From the NCBI GenBank assembly GCA_029263175.1, contig JAJCXZ010000026.1, positions 124,001-188,000 of the forward strand: 64,000 nucleotides of DNA, in the 5' to 3' direction. The stretch is from Acidimicrobiales bacterium. Its GTDB lineage: Bacteria; Actinomycetota; Acidimicrobiia; Acidimicrobiales; Aldehydirespiratoraceae. This document shows, piece by piece, positions 1 to 9,162 of this stretch; position 1 is the stretch's first letter, and every line of letters starts with the position of its first letter. The notes below the pieces were generated by a model. The model did not search any database and was not told the DNA's origin. It was given only the letters and a program-made list of their open reading frames with translations. The position numbers and the translations under genes were made by a program.

Positions 1-214
1 CGTCGTCGACGCCGGCGGCACGCACGACGGTGCGAATCGCACCGGCCACACGTCCACGCTTGCCGATCACACGACCCATGTCGCCGTCACCGACAGTGAC
101 GTCGAGCCGCAGGGCGCCGTCGTTGTCGCTGGTCGAGACGGACACAGCGTCGGGGTTGTCGACGATCTGCTTGACGACATATTCGCAAACCGCGGCAGCG
201 GCGTCAGCGCTCAT
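1..214 (-). CDS. khpA: KH-domain RNA-binding protein KhpA (partial, C-terminus outside window)
   Basis: The first ~71 residues are present. They read [20 protein letters not shown] and continue into a single KH domain with the GKRG loop (a GxxG type nucleic-acid-binding loop) near residue 52, followed by a helix rich in Val/Arg/Ala. Family members are 75-80 aa, so only a few C-terminal residues are lost. KhpA (YlqC) binds structured RNA and in many bacteria lies between rpsP and rimM/trmD. Here its ATG overlaps the rpsP TGA (ATGA), showing translational coupling and operon membership. Confidence 0.9.
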   Translation of the reverse strand, partial: MSADAAAAVCEYVVKQIVDNPDAVSVSTSDNDGALRLDVTVGDGDMGRVIGKRGRVAGAIRTVVRAAGVDD

Positions 215-600
215 TCGTCGCCCTCGGCGTCAGCAGCGGCTTCTTCGGAGGGAGCGGCGGCGGCCTCAGCGGCCTCCGCATCCTTTTCGACCTGCTTCTT
301 GCTCTTGCGAGCCTCACGCTCGGGAACAGCGGCATCAATGGCTTCACCGGTGTGTTCGGTCCATGCGCCAGAGATCTTCAGGAGCTTCTCGACACGCTCG
401 GTCGGCTGGGCGCCGTGTCCGAGCCAGTGAACCGCACGCTCGTTGTCGATCTTGATGATCGAAGGATCCTGGCGGGGCTCGTAGGTGCCGATGATTTCGA
501 TGAAACGTCCGTTGCGCGGGGAACGCGAATCGGCGGCAACAACGCGGTAGGTGGGCTGCTTTTTCTTGCCCATCCGCATGAGGCGGAGCTTGACTGCCAT
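211..600 (-). CDS. rpsP: 30S ribosomal protein S16
   Basis: S16 of the small ribosomal subunit, 129 aa. The conserved core [20 protein letters not shown] is at the N-terminus, with [20 protein letters not shown] further on. The C-terminus has an Ala/Glu-rich extension of ~45 residues ([16 protein letters not shown]), which is common in actinobacterial S16. A longer reading frame opens upstream to 654, but the ATG at 600 is where homology begins. It is followed by khpA with an ATGA overlap. Confidence 0.95.
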   Translation of the reverse strand: MAVKLRLMRMGKKKQPTYRVVAADSRSPRNGRFIEIIGTYEPRQDPSIIKIDNERAVHWLGHGAQPTERVEKLLKISGAWTEHTGEAIDAAVPEREARKSKKQVEKDAEAAEAAAAPSEEAAADAEGDE

Positions 601-758
601 TTTCGTGTGGTCTTTCTTCGGAGATGAAATGCGCGGCGAAACGGGGCCGGGCAACCGGTTAATTCAATCTGGGGAGGGGGTCCGTTCCAACCTTCAGCGG
701 GAATTCGCTGAGAAGAGGCGCTCGCCCGTCCGGACCATGCAGGGTAGCGTCGGATTTC

Positions 759-1358
759 ATGGCGCCGACTGAGTCGGCTGCGACCGACGCCCCGCTGATG
801 GATGTTTTTGTTGTCGACGCGTCCGGCGAGCTCTTGTCGTATGACCCCTCGGCCGACCCGGCCAACGAGGACCCGCTGCTCGACCTGAAGGCGATAGGGG
901 TCGATGCGGTGCGGCAGCTTCGCGAAGTTCGGGCCACCGCCGGGCAACGACCCGGAGCCTTGACGGCTGGGACCGCCAGAGACGGCCATCGCGAGGAGAT
1001 CTTCCAGCCGGTGTTCGTGTCGCCTCTCGCGGCGCGCCGCATCTTTCTCACCGACGCTCCATTTGGTACCGGTAGCCAAGGGATGCACGTCGATCGGTCG
1101 AGCCGACGCGATCTCGGCGACACGCTGACGTGGCAGGTCAGTGTGCGCACAGGTCGGTGGCGACGCCCGAGGCCCGCCCTTCTCTACGTTCATCCCTCAC
1201 CGTCAGCGAACCTCACGGTCCTCGAACTCATCCCCGACCGTCCCCGGCGATTCCGTACGAAGTGTTTCATCCGCGTCGGTGTGATCGCCGTCGACAACCT
1301 CGGGGTGCGGCTCCGCCGCATCGCTCAACAAGACCGGTCGATCATCGTTCGGGCGTGA
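759..1358 (+). CDS. Conserved hypothetical protein
   Basis: 199 aa, no recognised domain. Readable stretches include DVFVVDASGELLSYDPSADP near the N-terminus and LLYVHPSPSANLTVLELIP near residue 145. The third codon positions are strongly G/C, which supports coding. There is no signal peptide or membrane segment. It lies on the strand opposite to the rpsP and csp genes. An ATG at 798 is an alternative start. I cannot assign a function. Confidence 0.55.
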   Translation: MAPTESAATDAPLMDVFVVDASGELLSYDPSADPANEDPLLDLKAIGVDAVRQLREVRATAGQRPGALTAGTARDGHREEIFQPVFVSPLAARRIFLTDAPFGTGSQGMHVDRSSRRDLGDTLTWQVSVRTGRWRRPRPALLYVHPSPSANLTVLELIPDRPRRFRTKCFIRVGVIAVDNLGVRLRRIAQQDRSIIVRA

Positions 1359-1485
1359 CTTCCGAGCTGCCCGAGCATCGCAAGGGGCATCAACTCTTCG
1401 GATCGAGTCGATCATGAAGATCGCTCCCGGAAAACGGCGAACGCCGCCGACCCAGAAGGCCGGCGGCGTCTACCAGAGTGTTAGA

Positions 1486-1683
1486 TCAGATCGCGCGGAC
1501 GTTCTGAGCTTCCTCGCCTTTACGGCCAGGAGCGACGTCGAATTCGACGAGCTGACCCTCTTCGAGCGACTTGTAACCGTCGCCCGCGATGTTGGAGAAG
1601 TGAACGAAAACGTCGTCGCCACCATCTCGAGAAATAAAGCCGAAGCCCTTTTCATTGTTGAAGAACTTGACTGTTCCTTGCAT
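1486..1683 (-). CDS. Cold-shock protein, CspA family
   Basis: 65 aa with the complete cold-shock fold: [20 protein letters not shown] carries RNP1 (KGFGFI), and DVFVHFSNI is RNP2. It binds single-stranded RNA/DNA and acts as an RNA chaperone. The ATG is preceded by an AAGGA-type ribosome binding site at about 1695-1700. It is a single-gene unit downstream of ffh on the same strand, separated by a strong hairpin. A leader of roughly 60-70 nt fits the cold-shock family, whose leaders often fold. Confidence 0.95.
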   Translation of the reverse strand: MQGTVKFFNNEKGFGFISRDGGDDVFVHFSNIAGDGYKSLEEGQLVEFDVAPGRKGEEAQNVRAI

Positions 1684-1743
1684 AATAAACCACTTTTCCT
1701 TCGATCAGACCTGGTGTCCGACCTGTGCTGAAGCGTAGGGACT

Positions 1744-1773
1744 TCTGACGAGAAACCGCTTTTCTCGGTCAGA
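1744..1773 (-). terminator. Hairpin downstream of ffh
   Basis: On the minus strand TCTGAC-C-GAGAAA pairs with TTTCTC-GTCAGA around a short AGCGG loop (12 bp stem with one bulge). It lies 20 nt past the ffh stop and before csp. There is no clear U-tract. It could also sit at the 5' end of the csp leader. Confidence 0.55.
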
Positions 1774-1793
1774 TCTTCACAAAGCAATCTCGG

Positions 1794-3254
1794 CTAGCTC
1801 AGCCCCGGAAAGCCTTCGCCATCGTCGAGGCCAGGGAGGCTGAGGGGCATCTTCGGGACTTTTGCCGGACCTTTTTCGGTCACGCGACCGCCGCCTTGCT
1901 TGTGTCGGCCTCCCTTCTTCCCCTTCTTTCCCTTCGCCTTCTGGCGCTGCTTCGGATTCATCTTCTTGGTTCCGAAGCCCGCGAACTGCTTCATCATCTT
2001 TCGCATCTGCGAGAACTGATCGATGAGATTTTTCACGTCGGCGGGAGACTGCCCGCACCCGGAGGCGATGCGCTGGCGCCGTGAAGCGTCGATGACATCA
2101 GGGTTGATGCGCTCGGCCGGCGTCATCGAATGGATGACGCCTTCGATGCGGTTGATCTGTCGATCATCGATCTCGACGTCACGCGCTTCTTTGGGCAAGC
2201 CCGGCATCATCCCCATGAGATTTCCGAGGGGACCCATCTTCTTGATCTGCTGCATCTGCCCGAGGAAGTCCTCCAGTGTGAAGGTGCCCTCCATGAGTCG
2301 GGCGGCCGCTTCCTCGGCCTCTTCCTTCTCGAATACCTCTTCGGCCTTTTCGATGAGCGATTCGACATCGCCCATGCCGAGGATGCGGCTGGCGAGACGT
2401 TCGGGATAGAACGTCTCGAACTCGTCGAGCTTCTCGCCGGTGGAGGCGAAGGCGATCGGTTTGCCGACAACTTCCTTCACCGACAGTGCCGCACCACCAC
2501 GGGCGTCACCGTCGAGTTTCGTGAGGATCACACCGTCGAGTTCGAGCGTTTCGTTGAACGAGCGGGCTGTGGTGACCGCGTCCTGACCCGTCATCGCGTC
2601 GATGACGAGGAAGGTGTAGTCGGGGTTGACGGCGTTCGAGATCTGACGGACCTGCTCCATCAGCTCCGCATCGATGGCCAGACGACCGGCGGTATCGACG
2701 ATCACGACGTCGCGGCCGGTGCGTGTGGCTTCGGCAATCGCCTTGCCGGCTACATCGACCGGATCGGTCGGTTCGGAGAACACCGGGACTCCGACCTGCT
2801 CGCCAAGCGTGCGGAGTTGCTCGACGGCAGCCGGACGCTGGAGGTCGGCACCGACGAGCAGCGGGTTACGGCCCTGCTTCTTGAACCAGGCGGCGAGCTT
2901 GCCGGTGTTGGTGGTCTTACCGGCGCCCTGGAGACCGGCCATCAACACGACCGTCGGCGGCTTCGAGGCGTAACTGATCTTCATGGCCTCGCCACCGAGG
3001 CTGGCGGTCAGCTCCTCGAGGACGATCTTGATGATCTGCTGGGCGGGGTTGAGGGCGCCGCTCAGTTCCTCGCCGACGGCCCGCTCACGAATCCGGCCGA
3101 CAATGCTCTTGACGACATCAAGGTTGACGTCGGCCTCGAGCAACGCGAGACGGATCTCGCGCATCGTCTCATCGACGTCAGCCTCCGAGAGTTTTCCACG
3201 GCCTCGGATCCGGCTGAAAATGCCGTCGAAGCGATCAGTGAGAGTGTCGAACAT
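1794..3254 (-). CDS. ffh: Signal recognition particle protein Ffh
   Basis: 486 aa GTPase that binds 4.5S RNA and signal sequences and docks on FtsY. The N-domain helices occupy ~1-90. The SRP GTPase G-domain follows with GLQGAGKTT (G1) near residue 107, VDTAGR (G3) near 190 and TKLDG (G4) near 247. The Met-rich M-domain starts near 325 (MQQIKKMGPLGNLMGMMPG) and includes the RNA-binding SGCGQSPADV motif. A long Lys/Gly tail ends the protein. Length is normal for the family. FtsY lies 540 bp upstream on the same strand, so both targeting GTPases are here. Confidence 0.98.
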   Translation of the reverse strand: MFDTLTDRFDGIFSRIRGRGKLSEADVDETMREIRLALLEADVNLDVVKSIVGRIRERAVGEELSGALNPAQQIIKIVLEELTASLGGEAMKISYASKPPTVVLMAGLQGAGKTTNTGKLAAWFKKQGRNPLLVGADLQRPAAVEQLRTLGEQVGVPVFSEPTDPVDVAGKAIAEATRTGRDVVIVDTAGRLAIDAELMEQVRQISNAVNPDYTFLVIDAMTGQDAVTTARSFNETLELDGVILTKLDGDARGGAALSVKEVVGKPIAFASTGEKLDEFETFYPERLASRILGMGDVESLIEKAEEVFEKEEAEEAAARLMEGTFTLEDFLGQMQQIKKMGPLGNLMGMMPGLPKEARDVEIDDRQINRIEGVIHSMTPAERINPDVIDASRRQRIASGCGQSPADVKNLIDQFSQMRKMMKQFAGFGTKKMNPKQRQKAKGKKGKKGGRHKQGGGRVTEKGPAKVPKMPLSLPGLDDGEGFPGLS

Positions 3255-3335
3255 GCGGGTTCGAGACTACCGCCCGACGACCTCCACCCGAACCGCGCGG
3301 CCGTGAACCTCAGACTGGCCGTTACCGTCGACGGT

Positions 3336-3794
3336 GTGAACTTCTCCCCCCGCCAATGGCTCATTGTCATCGTTCTCGCTGCGGTGTTCATCGGCGCCGC
3401 GCTGTGGATCTCCTCGGGTGATCCCGTCGTCGTCGACGCCGATGACACACCCGCCGCAGTGGACGAGGTCGCATTGTGTGCTGCACTCGGTCAGGTCTCG
3501 GCCTGGGGCGGCATTCTCGATGGATCTGCCGACGGCGACGATCCGGGCGACGTGGCCAACCTGCGAGCCGCCCTGACCGAGGCGCGAGACGCCGGCCCGG
3601 TCGACCTGGCAATCGATATCGCCCGGCTTCTCGACCTCACGATGCTGACCGATCTCGCGCTGACAGGCGACGCCATGCTCGCTGACGCCCTCGCCGCCGG
3701 CTCGGCACAGACGGATCAGGAACGAGTTGCCGACGCCGCCGGACGAGTCAACGACGCAATCGTCGATTGTGGCCACGATGCGGTGACCGGCTGA
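3336..3794 (+). CDS. Membrane-anchored hypothetical protein between ffh and ftsY
   Basis: 152 aa from the GTG at 3336. The N-terminus NFSPRQWLIVIVLAAVFIGA is one membrane segment. The rest is acidic and Ala-rich, predicted outside the membrane, with Cys at two places (VALCAAL, IVDCGHD) that could pair. No family recognised. A GTG at 3303 would add 11 residues; the reading frame also stays open much further upstream through antisense ffh, which is a shadow. It is convergent with ftsY, with 3 bp between the stops. Confidence 0.6.
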   Translation: MNFSPRQWLIVIVLAAVFIGAALWISSGDPVVVDADDTPAAVDEVALCAALGQVSAWGGILDGSADGDDPGDVANLRAALTEARDAGPVDLAIDIARLLDLTMLTDLALTGDAMLADALAAGSAQTDQERVADAAGRVNDAIVDCGHDAVTG

Positions 3795-3797
3795 CGA

Positions 3798-4898
3798 TTA
3801 CTCGAAGAGGGCGTCGACGAATTCGGTTTCGTCGAACTCGACCAGGTCGTTGATGCCTTCACCCAGGCCAACGAGCTTCACCGGCACACCGAGCTCGGAG
3901 TGGATGGCGACCACGATGCCGCCCTTGGCGGAGCCGTCGAGCTTGGTGAGCACCACGCCGGTGACGTCGACCGCGTCCGCGAATTGCTTGGCCTGGCTCA
4001 TGCCGTTCTGGCCTGTTGTCGCATCGATCACGAGCAGCGTCTCGGTGACCGTGCCGGCGCCCTTCTCGGCCACTCGGCGAACCTTCGACAGCTCCTCCAT
4101 CAGGTTCGTCTTGGTCTGGAGGCGGCCGGCAGTGTCGGCGAGAACGAGGTCAGCGTTGCGGGCGTTGGCCGACTCGACGGCGTCGAACACCACCGAGGAC
4201 GGGTCGGCGCCCTCGGCGCCACGCACGATGTGAACGTTGCTGCGTTCGGCCCACATGGTGAGCTGCTCGGCGGCCGCGGCTCGGAACGTGTCGCCCGCGG
4301 CGAGCACGAGCGATTTGCCGTCGGCGGTCTCACGAGAGGCCAGCTTGCCGATCGTGGTGGTCTTGCCCACACCGTTCACGCCGACAAAGAGCCAAACGGC
4401 CGGACCGGGCTCGCCGCCGGCAGCAGCAACATCTGAGGAGAGCGTTCGGTCGAAGCCGCTGAGCCGCTCGACGAGCTCGGATTTGACCAGGGCGACGAGA
4501 TTCTCGGATTCGGTGATGCCGTCGGCCTCGGCCTTCGCTTTCACGGCTTCCATGATCTCGGTCGACGCGCCCACGCCGATGTCGGCGCGGATCAGTGCCT
4601 CCTCGAGCGATTCCCAGGTGTCGGCGTTGATTCCACCGGAGAACACGCCACCCAGGAAGCCGGAGAGGGATGAGCGAGCGGTGGCGAGACGATCACGAAA
4701 CGTCGGCTTCGGCGCCGGTGCAGTCTCCACGTGAGCGTCAGTGGCGGCGTCAAGAGCGACGTCTCCGATATCGACGATTTCGGGGGTGTCGGCGTCTCGG
4801 TCGATGACGAGGCCTTCGTTGCGGTCCCGGCGAAGGACGACGAACGAGGCACCGATGATGACCAGAGCGGCGATGGCGATGATGAGTGCGAACAGCAT
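3798..4898 (-). CDS. ftsY: Signal recognition particle receptor FtsY
   Basis: 366 aa. The N-terminus MLFALIIAIAALVIIGASFV is a true membrane segment, the actinobacterial form in which FtsY is membrane-anchored. An acidic linker follows, then the NG domain with GVNGVGKTTTIGKL (G1) near residue 173, LADTAGRLQ (G3) near 255 and LTKLDGSAKGG (G4) near 320. It receives Ffh-ribosome complexes at the membrane. A TAGGAT box lies 9 nt before the ATG. Confidence 0.97.
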   Translation of the reverse strand: MLFALIIAIAALVIIGASFVVLRRDRNEGLVIDRDADTPEIVDIGDVALDAATDAHVETAPAPKPTFRDRLATARSSLSGFLGGVFSGGINADTWESLEEALIRADIGVGASTEIMEAVKAKAEADGITESENLVALVKSELVERLSGFDRTLSSDVAAAGGEPGPAVWLFVGVNGVGKTTTIGKLASRETADGKSLVLAAGDTFRAAAAEQLTMWAERSNVHIVRGAEGADPSSVVFDAVESANARNADLVLADTAGRLQTKTNLMEELSKVRRVAEKGAGTVTETLLVIDATTGQNGMSQAKQFADAVDVTGVVLTKLDGSAKGGIVVAIHSELGVPVKLVGLGEGINDLVEFDETEFVDALFE

Positions 4899-4941
4899 GG
4901 CGGCCGCATCCTACCGGCACCGCATTGTTGACGATCCGAGA

Positions 4942-5697
4942 TCAGGCCTTTCGCCAGACCGACACGTGCGACTGTGATCCGCCGGTCATTGGGGTTCTCA
5001 GCCAGTCGGCCCAGCGTGCCTCGAGCGTCATTCCTGCGAGCTGGGCCATGAGATCCAGTTCCGAGGGCCAGACATAGCGAAAGGCCGGTGCCGTGGTGCG
5101 AACTCGGTCGCCATCGATGTGGACGTGGTGCGAGATCGAGATCTGGTTCACCGGATCCGGATGCTCTTCGAAGCCGAGATGATGGGGCGACACGTCGAAC
5201 GGCAGGATCGTTTCGCCAGGGGCGAGTCGATGGAGTTGCGGAATCATGTTCTCGATGACGAAACAGCCACCGGGGGCGAGATGTGCCGCTGCGTTTCGAA
5301 AACAGGCCACCTGCTGGTGCTGGGTCCGCAGGTTCATGATGGTGTTGTAGACGAGGTAGACGAGCGTTGCGTCGTCACACACCTGCGTCTCCGTCATGTC
5401 GCCGACCGTCACCGAGATGCTCTGAGCGTTCTCCTTCTTCTGGAGTTCTGCCAGCATTGCTTCGGAGAAGTCGATGCCGTGGACTCGCACGCCGGCCTCA
5501 GCCAGGGGAAGCGCCAGACGGCCTGTCCCGACTGCAAACTCGACGGCAGGTCCGCCGTTGGCGAGGTCGGAAAGCAGCGAAACGGCGGCACCGACCGCGG
5601 ACGCGCTGAATCGCTCGTCCGCTGGGTCGTCATAGTTCGCGGCAACAACCGGATCGAGGTGTGGGTCTGGAATGTCGAGGTAGTTGGATGCGGGCAC
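4942..5697 (-). CDS. SAM-dependent methyltransferase, class I
   Basis: 251 aa from the GTG at 5697. SAM-binding motif I is VEFAVGTGRLALPLAEAG, followed by the acidic GIDFSEAML (motif II), GDMTE and a motif-IV-like LVYLVYNTIMNL. Substrate unknown. A TTG at 5733 would add 12 residues and leave only 23 bp to the divergent gene starting at 5757. I prefer the GTG, which leaves 59 bp for two promoters. Confidence 0.8.
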   Translation of the reverse strand: MPASNYLDIPDPHLDPVVAANYDDPADERFSASAVGAAVSLLSDLANGGPAVEFAVGTGRLALPLAEAGVRVHGIDFSEAMLAELQKKENAQSISVTVGDMTETQVCDDATLVYLVYNTIMNLRTQHQQVACFRNAAAHLAPGGCFVIENMIPQLHRLAPGETILPFDVSPHHLGFEEHPDPVNQISISHHVHIDGDRVRTTAPAFRYVWPSELDLMAQLAGMTLEARWADWLRTPMTGGSQSHVSVWRKA

Positions 5698-5756
5698 GGT
5701 CGGAGCTTCACATGTACCGCAGCGACGCAACAAGCGAGTTGTCGTATCGTGCCCAA

Positions 5757-6359
5757 ATGAGTTTCAGAGACCAGGGGATCGAACCAGCCGACGGATTCAC
5801 GGGCGACGGCTTCGTTGTTCGGCCGCTCGTGCCGTCCGATGTCGTGCTCGATCACGAGGCCGTGATGTCGACTCGCGAGTTTCTCTACCACTGGGAGCAG
5901 GAGCCGCCCTATCCGCCCGAAGACTTCTCGGTCGCCGACAACCTCGAGGATCTCGAGCAGATGGACGGCGAACACCGCAAGGGGACCCGTTACACGTACA
6001 CCGTGATGAACGCCGACGAGACCCAGACCCTCGGATGCATCTACTTGGCACCCAACGACGACCGCATGTACCGAACGGCGGAGGTGACCTCGCACGACGG
6101 CACCGATCTGTCATCCATCGACGCCACGGTTGCGTTCTGGGTGCGCACGTCCACGTGGGAAGACGGGTTTGAGCGTGCCCTGCTCGAGTCGGTTCTCGGT
6201 TGGCTCCGCGACGACTGGTCGATCGAACGACCGGTGATCATGACCAACGAGAAGCTCGACCACCAGATCGCGAGCATCGAGTCCCTGGGACTCACCCGGT
6301 GTTTCGACTACGACCGCGACAAGGACATGTACACATCCCACGCCTATCGAGCCGCCTGA
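5757..6359 (+). CDS. GNAT-like acetyltransferase domain protein
   Basis: 200 aa. The fold looks like GNAT: FVVRPLVPSDVVLDHEAVM at the start, then RYTYTVMNADETQTLGCIYL for the central strands, and AFWVRTSTWEDGFERALLES where the acetyl-CoA loop is expected. The last part IASIESLGLTRCFDYDRDKD resembles the final GNAT strand. The canonical Q/RxxGxG/A loop is not clear, so catalysis is uncertain. A TATCGT box at 5745-5750 lies 6 nt before the ATG, consistent with a leaderless transcript. Confidence 0.65.
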   Translation: MSFRDQGIEPADGFTGDGFVVRPLVPSDVVLDHEAVMSTREFLYHWEQEPPYPPEDFSVADNLEDLEQMDGEHRKGTRYTYTVMNADETQTLGCIYLAPNDDRMYRTAEVTSHDGTDLSSIDATVAFWVRTSTWEDGFERALLESVLGWLRDDWSIERPVIMTNEKLDHQIASIESLGLTRCFDYDRDKDMYTSHAYRAA

Positions 6360-6362
6360 GAG

Positions 6363-7874
6363 CTAGTTGCTGCCCACGACGATGGGGAACGACACGCGCT
6401 GGCCGTCGCGGAGCACGTCGATGTCGACGGTTTCTCCGGGCCGGAAGAACTTGAAGTCGGCGGCCAGCTCCTCCATGGTGCGCACCACCTCGCCGTTGAC
6501 CGAGACGATGAGGTCACCGACCTCCATCCCGGCTACCGCTGCGGGAGCGCCATCGACCACACCGGTCACGATCGCCCCCATGGTGCCGTCGGTGAGCGTG
6601 TCACCGCTGACACCGAGGAAGCCGAGTTCGAGCGACTCGCCATCCACGATCCGCTGGGCAATGAGCACGATCGTGTCGGACGGAACGGCAAAGCCCACAC
6701 CGGCGTTGTCGCTCGACACGCCATCGGTGCGGATCGACGTGTTCATGCCGATCACCCGGCCTTGACGGTCGGCGAGAGCGCCGCCGGAGTTGCCGGGATT
6801 GATCGGCGCATCGGTCTGGATCATTGCAACCGGCACCGGATTGGCAGGGTCTGACCCGCCGAATGGGTTGATGCGGTTGACCGCGCTGACGATGCCGGCG
6901 GTGACCGACTGGTCGAGCCCGAAGGGGCTGCCGACGGCAACTGCGAGCTGTCCGACATCGACCGATGCAGTGGGCGCGAACGCGGCGGCCACGAGGTCGA
7001 GCTCTGTGGGATCAACCTGGATGACCGCGATGTCGCGGGCGGCATCGCCACCAATGACCGTGCCGACGACCTCGACACCGTTGTCGAAGCGGACCGTGAC
7101 CGTGGTGGCGTCACCCGCCACATGATCGTTCGTGACGATGTAGCCGTTGGCAGCGTCCCACACGATGCCGGAGCCCTGGCCGATGCCGGTCTCGATCAGG
7201 ACAACCGAAGGTGAGATGGCTTGGGCAACCGCAGCGATCGGCTCCGCGGCGTCGATGTCGGCCAGCGGGGCAGGAACGGTGGTCGGTGCCTGAGCGTCAG
7301 CGTCCGAAACGGCGAGCTCGGTGGAGCCGGCATCCTCGGTGACGGCAGGGCTGGGCGCAGGATCGTCTTCGACGAGCTGAGCGAGCCCGAAGCCACCTCC
7401 GACCAGCACGGCGCTGAAGGCCATACCGCCGAGGGCACCCGCCGCCACCCGCCAACGGCCGTTGTTCGGGCCGAGAGGCGGGGGCTCGAACGAGGCCGAG
7501 GCGGGCGACGAGAACGGGGATCCGGTAGTAGGGGGCCCGGCCGGGCCGGTGGCGGGAGCTACCGGATAGGCGGCCGGGCTCGGCGGCGTGGCAGTGGAGG
7601 GGGGTCGCTGCCATGGAGCCGTCGGAGGGGCCGACCCCAACCCGGCCGTGGGGGGCGGCGGAGGCAGGGTCGACGAGCTGAGTGACGAGTTGTGGCCCGC
7701 CGGGCGATCGAACACGCTGGCCGAACCGCTTGTCGGCGGGGGGGCCGGGGCGGGAGGTATCGGCGCGATGCTTTCTTGCGTGTTGGACCGCTCGGCGGCG
7801 GGCCGATCCGACGCGGTGGGGGAACCATCGTCGGAGTTCTGGGGGGAAGATTCGTCGATCGGATATCGATCCAT
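6363..7874 (-). CDS. HtrA/DegP-family serine protease with PDZ domain (PepD-like)
   Basis: 503 aa. A Pro/Ser-rich cytoplasmic tail of ~125 residues precedes one membrane segment (VAAGALGGMAFSAVLVGGGF). The trypsin-like domain has all three catalytic elements: TNDHVAGD (His), DIAVIQVD (Asp) and PGNSGGAL (Ser). A C-terminal PDZ follows (GVSGDTLTDGTMGAIVTGVV onward). It degrades or refolds damaged extracytoplasmic proteins. It follows the response regulator and kinase genes on the same strand, the arrangement of mycobacterial mprA-mprB-pepD. A TACTGT box (7881-7886) lies 6 nt before the ATG, suggesting its own leaderless promoter. Confidence 0.92.
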   Translation of the reverse strand: MDRYPIDESSPQNSDDGSPTASDRPAAERSNTQESIAPIPPAPAPPPTSGSASVFDRPAGHNSSLSSSTLPPPPPTAGLGSAPPTAPWQRPPSTATPPSPAAYPVAPATGPAGPPTTGSPFSSPASASFEPPPLGPNNGRWRVAAGALGGMAFSAVLVGGGFGLAQLVEDDPAPSPAVTEDAGSTELAVSDADAQAPTTVPAPLADIDAAEPIAAVAQAISPSVVLIETGIGQGSGIVWDAANGYIVTNDHVAGDATTVTVRFDNGVEVVGTVIGGDAARDIAVIQVDPTELDLVAAAFAPTASVDVGQLAVAVGSPFGLDQSVTAGIVSAVNRINPFGGSDPANPVPVAMIQTDAPINPGNSGGALADRQGRVIGMNTSIRTDGVSSDNAGVGFAVPSDTIVLIAQRIVDGESLELGFLGVSGDTLTDGTMGAIVTGVVDGAPAAVAGMEVGDLIVSVNGEVVRTMEELAADFKFFRPGETVDIDVLRDGQRVSFPIVVGSN

Positions 7875-7950
7875 GGCCAGACAGTACGGGTGGTGGGCGA
7901 AAGCTTTGGTAAGGAACCCAGAAAATCCAGGGAAAGTCCCAATCGGCCAA

Positions 7951-9162
7951 TCAGCTCTGAGACCGAGGGAACCAGAGGACGAACGTCGAGCCGTCGTCGA
8001 CGTTGGACGACAGATCCACACGGCCTCCATGGGCTTCCATGACTTGGCGCACGATGGTGAGTCCGAGCCCTGACCGGCCTTGCTCACGAGCCTGACGCTT
8101 GTCGCCTCGCCAGAAGCGTTGGAAGACCCGCTGTTGATCTTCAGGCGCTATGCCCGGGCCTTCATCAGCGACGGTGATCGTGTTCCACGCGTCGTGGCGA
8201 GCACAGGCAACGGTCACCGAGGTGCCGGCCGGGGCGAGTCGCACCGCGTTCGCCAAGAGGTTGGCCACCGCTCGACGAACTGCCGGGGTGTCGCCACAGA
8301 CGGGCAGCGTTTGATTCGGAATGTTGATCGCGAAGGCAAGGCCCCGGGCCTCGGCGGGAGCTTCGAACTCCTCGGCCAGGTTGCCGACGATCTCGGCGAG
8401 GTCGAACTCCTCTTCGCGGGTCGTGCGTTCACCATGACGGGCGTAGAGCAGGAGATCGTCCACCAGCGTGGTCATGCGCTCCGCCGACCGTCCCACCACC
8501 TCGCTGACCGAGCGTAACTCCTCGACGTCGGCATCGGGGTCGGCGAGCGCCACATCGATGTTGGTTCGTATGACCGCCAGCGGATTTCGGAGCTCATGGC
8601 TCGCCTCGTGGATGAACTCGCGTTGCGATTCGAACGCATCGTCGATTCGGCCGAGCATCTCATCAAAGGTGTCGGCCAGATGTTTGAGCTCATCGTCGGG
8701 CCCGTCCAGGTTGATGCGGCGGGAGAGATCGGTGTGCTGGATATCGCTGGCGACGCTGCGGATTCGTTCGACCGGCCGCAGGACCAGCCCCGACACGAAC
8801 CAGCCAACGCCGAGGCTGCCGACGAACAGCATGCCGAGGGCACCGAATGCATATGTCCTCAGTTGATCGAGTGCCTGTTCGTTCACTTCACGTTCAAAGA
8901 GAGCAAGTGGATCCGTGACCTCGAACTCAACGGTGCCGATCATGTCCTGACCGTCACGGTCACGGAAGAGCGCGACCACTTCCTCGGTACGGCTGACGTC
9001 CTGGTCTTCCAGGCTGCGAGCAAGGCCGGCGTAGATCCCGCCGACCACCACGGTGGCAAGTCCGAAGAGCAGGACCGAGTAGAGAACCGCGAGTCGGAAC
9101 CGGATGGATCCGGCCCAGTCGGCGCGATGCCTCGGCTCGGAGGCCTGCTCCGGGTCAGCCAT
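7951..9162 (-). CDS. Sensor histidine kinase, MprB-like
   Basis: 403 aa. Membrane segments lie at ~20-45 and ~152-172, with a ~100-residue extracellular loop between them. HAMP follows, then HisKA with FIHEASHELRNPLAV (phospho-acceptor His), and HATPase with the N-box NLLANAVRLAP, the G1 box VADEGPGIAP and the G2 box SGLGLTIV. It phosphorylates the overlapping response regulator. The gene starts inside the 3' end of the regulator gene (8-nt overlap). Context with an HtrA protease suggests it senses envelope stress. Confidence 0.93.
   Translation of the reverse strand: MADPEQASEPRHRADWAGSIRFRLAVLYSVLLFGLATVVVGGIYAGLARSLEDQDVSRTEEVVALFRDRDGQDMIGTVEFEVTDPLALFEREVNEQALDQLRTYAFGALGMLFVGSLGVGWFVSGLVLRPVERIRSVASDIQHTDLSRRINLDGPDDELKHLADTFDEMLGRIDDAFESQREFIHEASHELRNPLAVIRTNIDVALADPDADVEELRSVSEVVGRSAERMTTLVDDLLLYARHGERTTREEEFDLAEIVGNLAEEFEAPAEARGLAFAINIPNQTLPVCGDTPAVRRAVANLLANAVRLAPAGTSVTVACARHDAWNTITVADEGPGIAPEDQQRVFQRFWRGDKRQAREQGRSGLGLTIVRQVMEAHGGRVDLSSNVDDGSTFVLWFPRSQS

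Noticed and set aside
378-1193. Long minus-strand frame over rpsP and upstream
   Set aside because: Different frame from rpsP, Arg/Ser-rich shadow composition, no motif.
2130-3335. Upstream part of a long plus-strand frame across ffh
   Set aside because: Antisense to the conserved ffh gene; only the part after about 3303 looks like a real protein.
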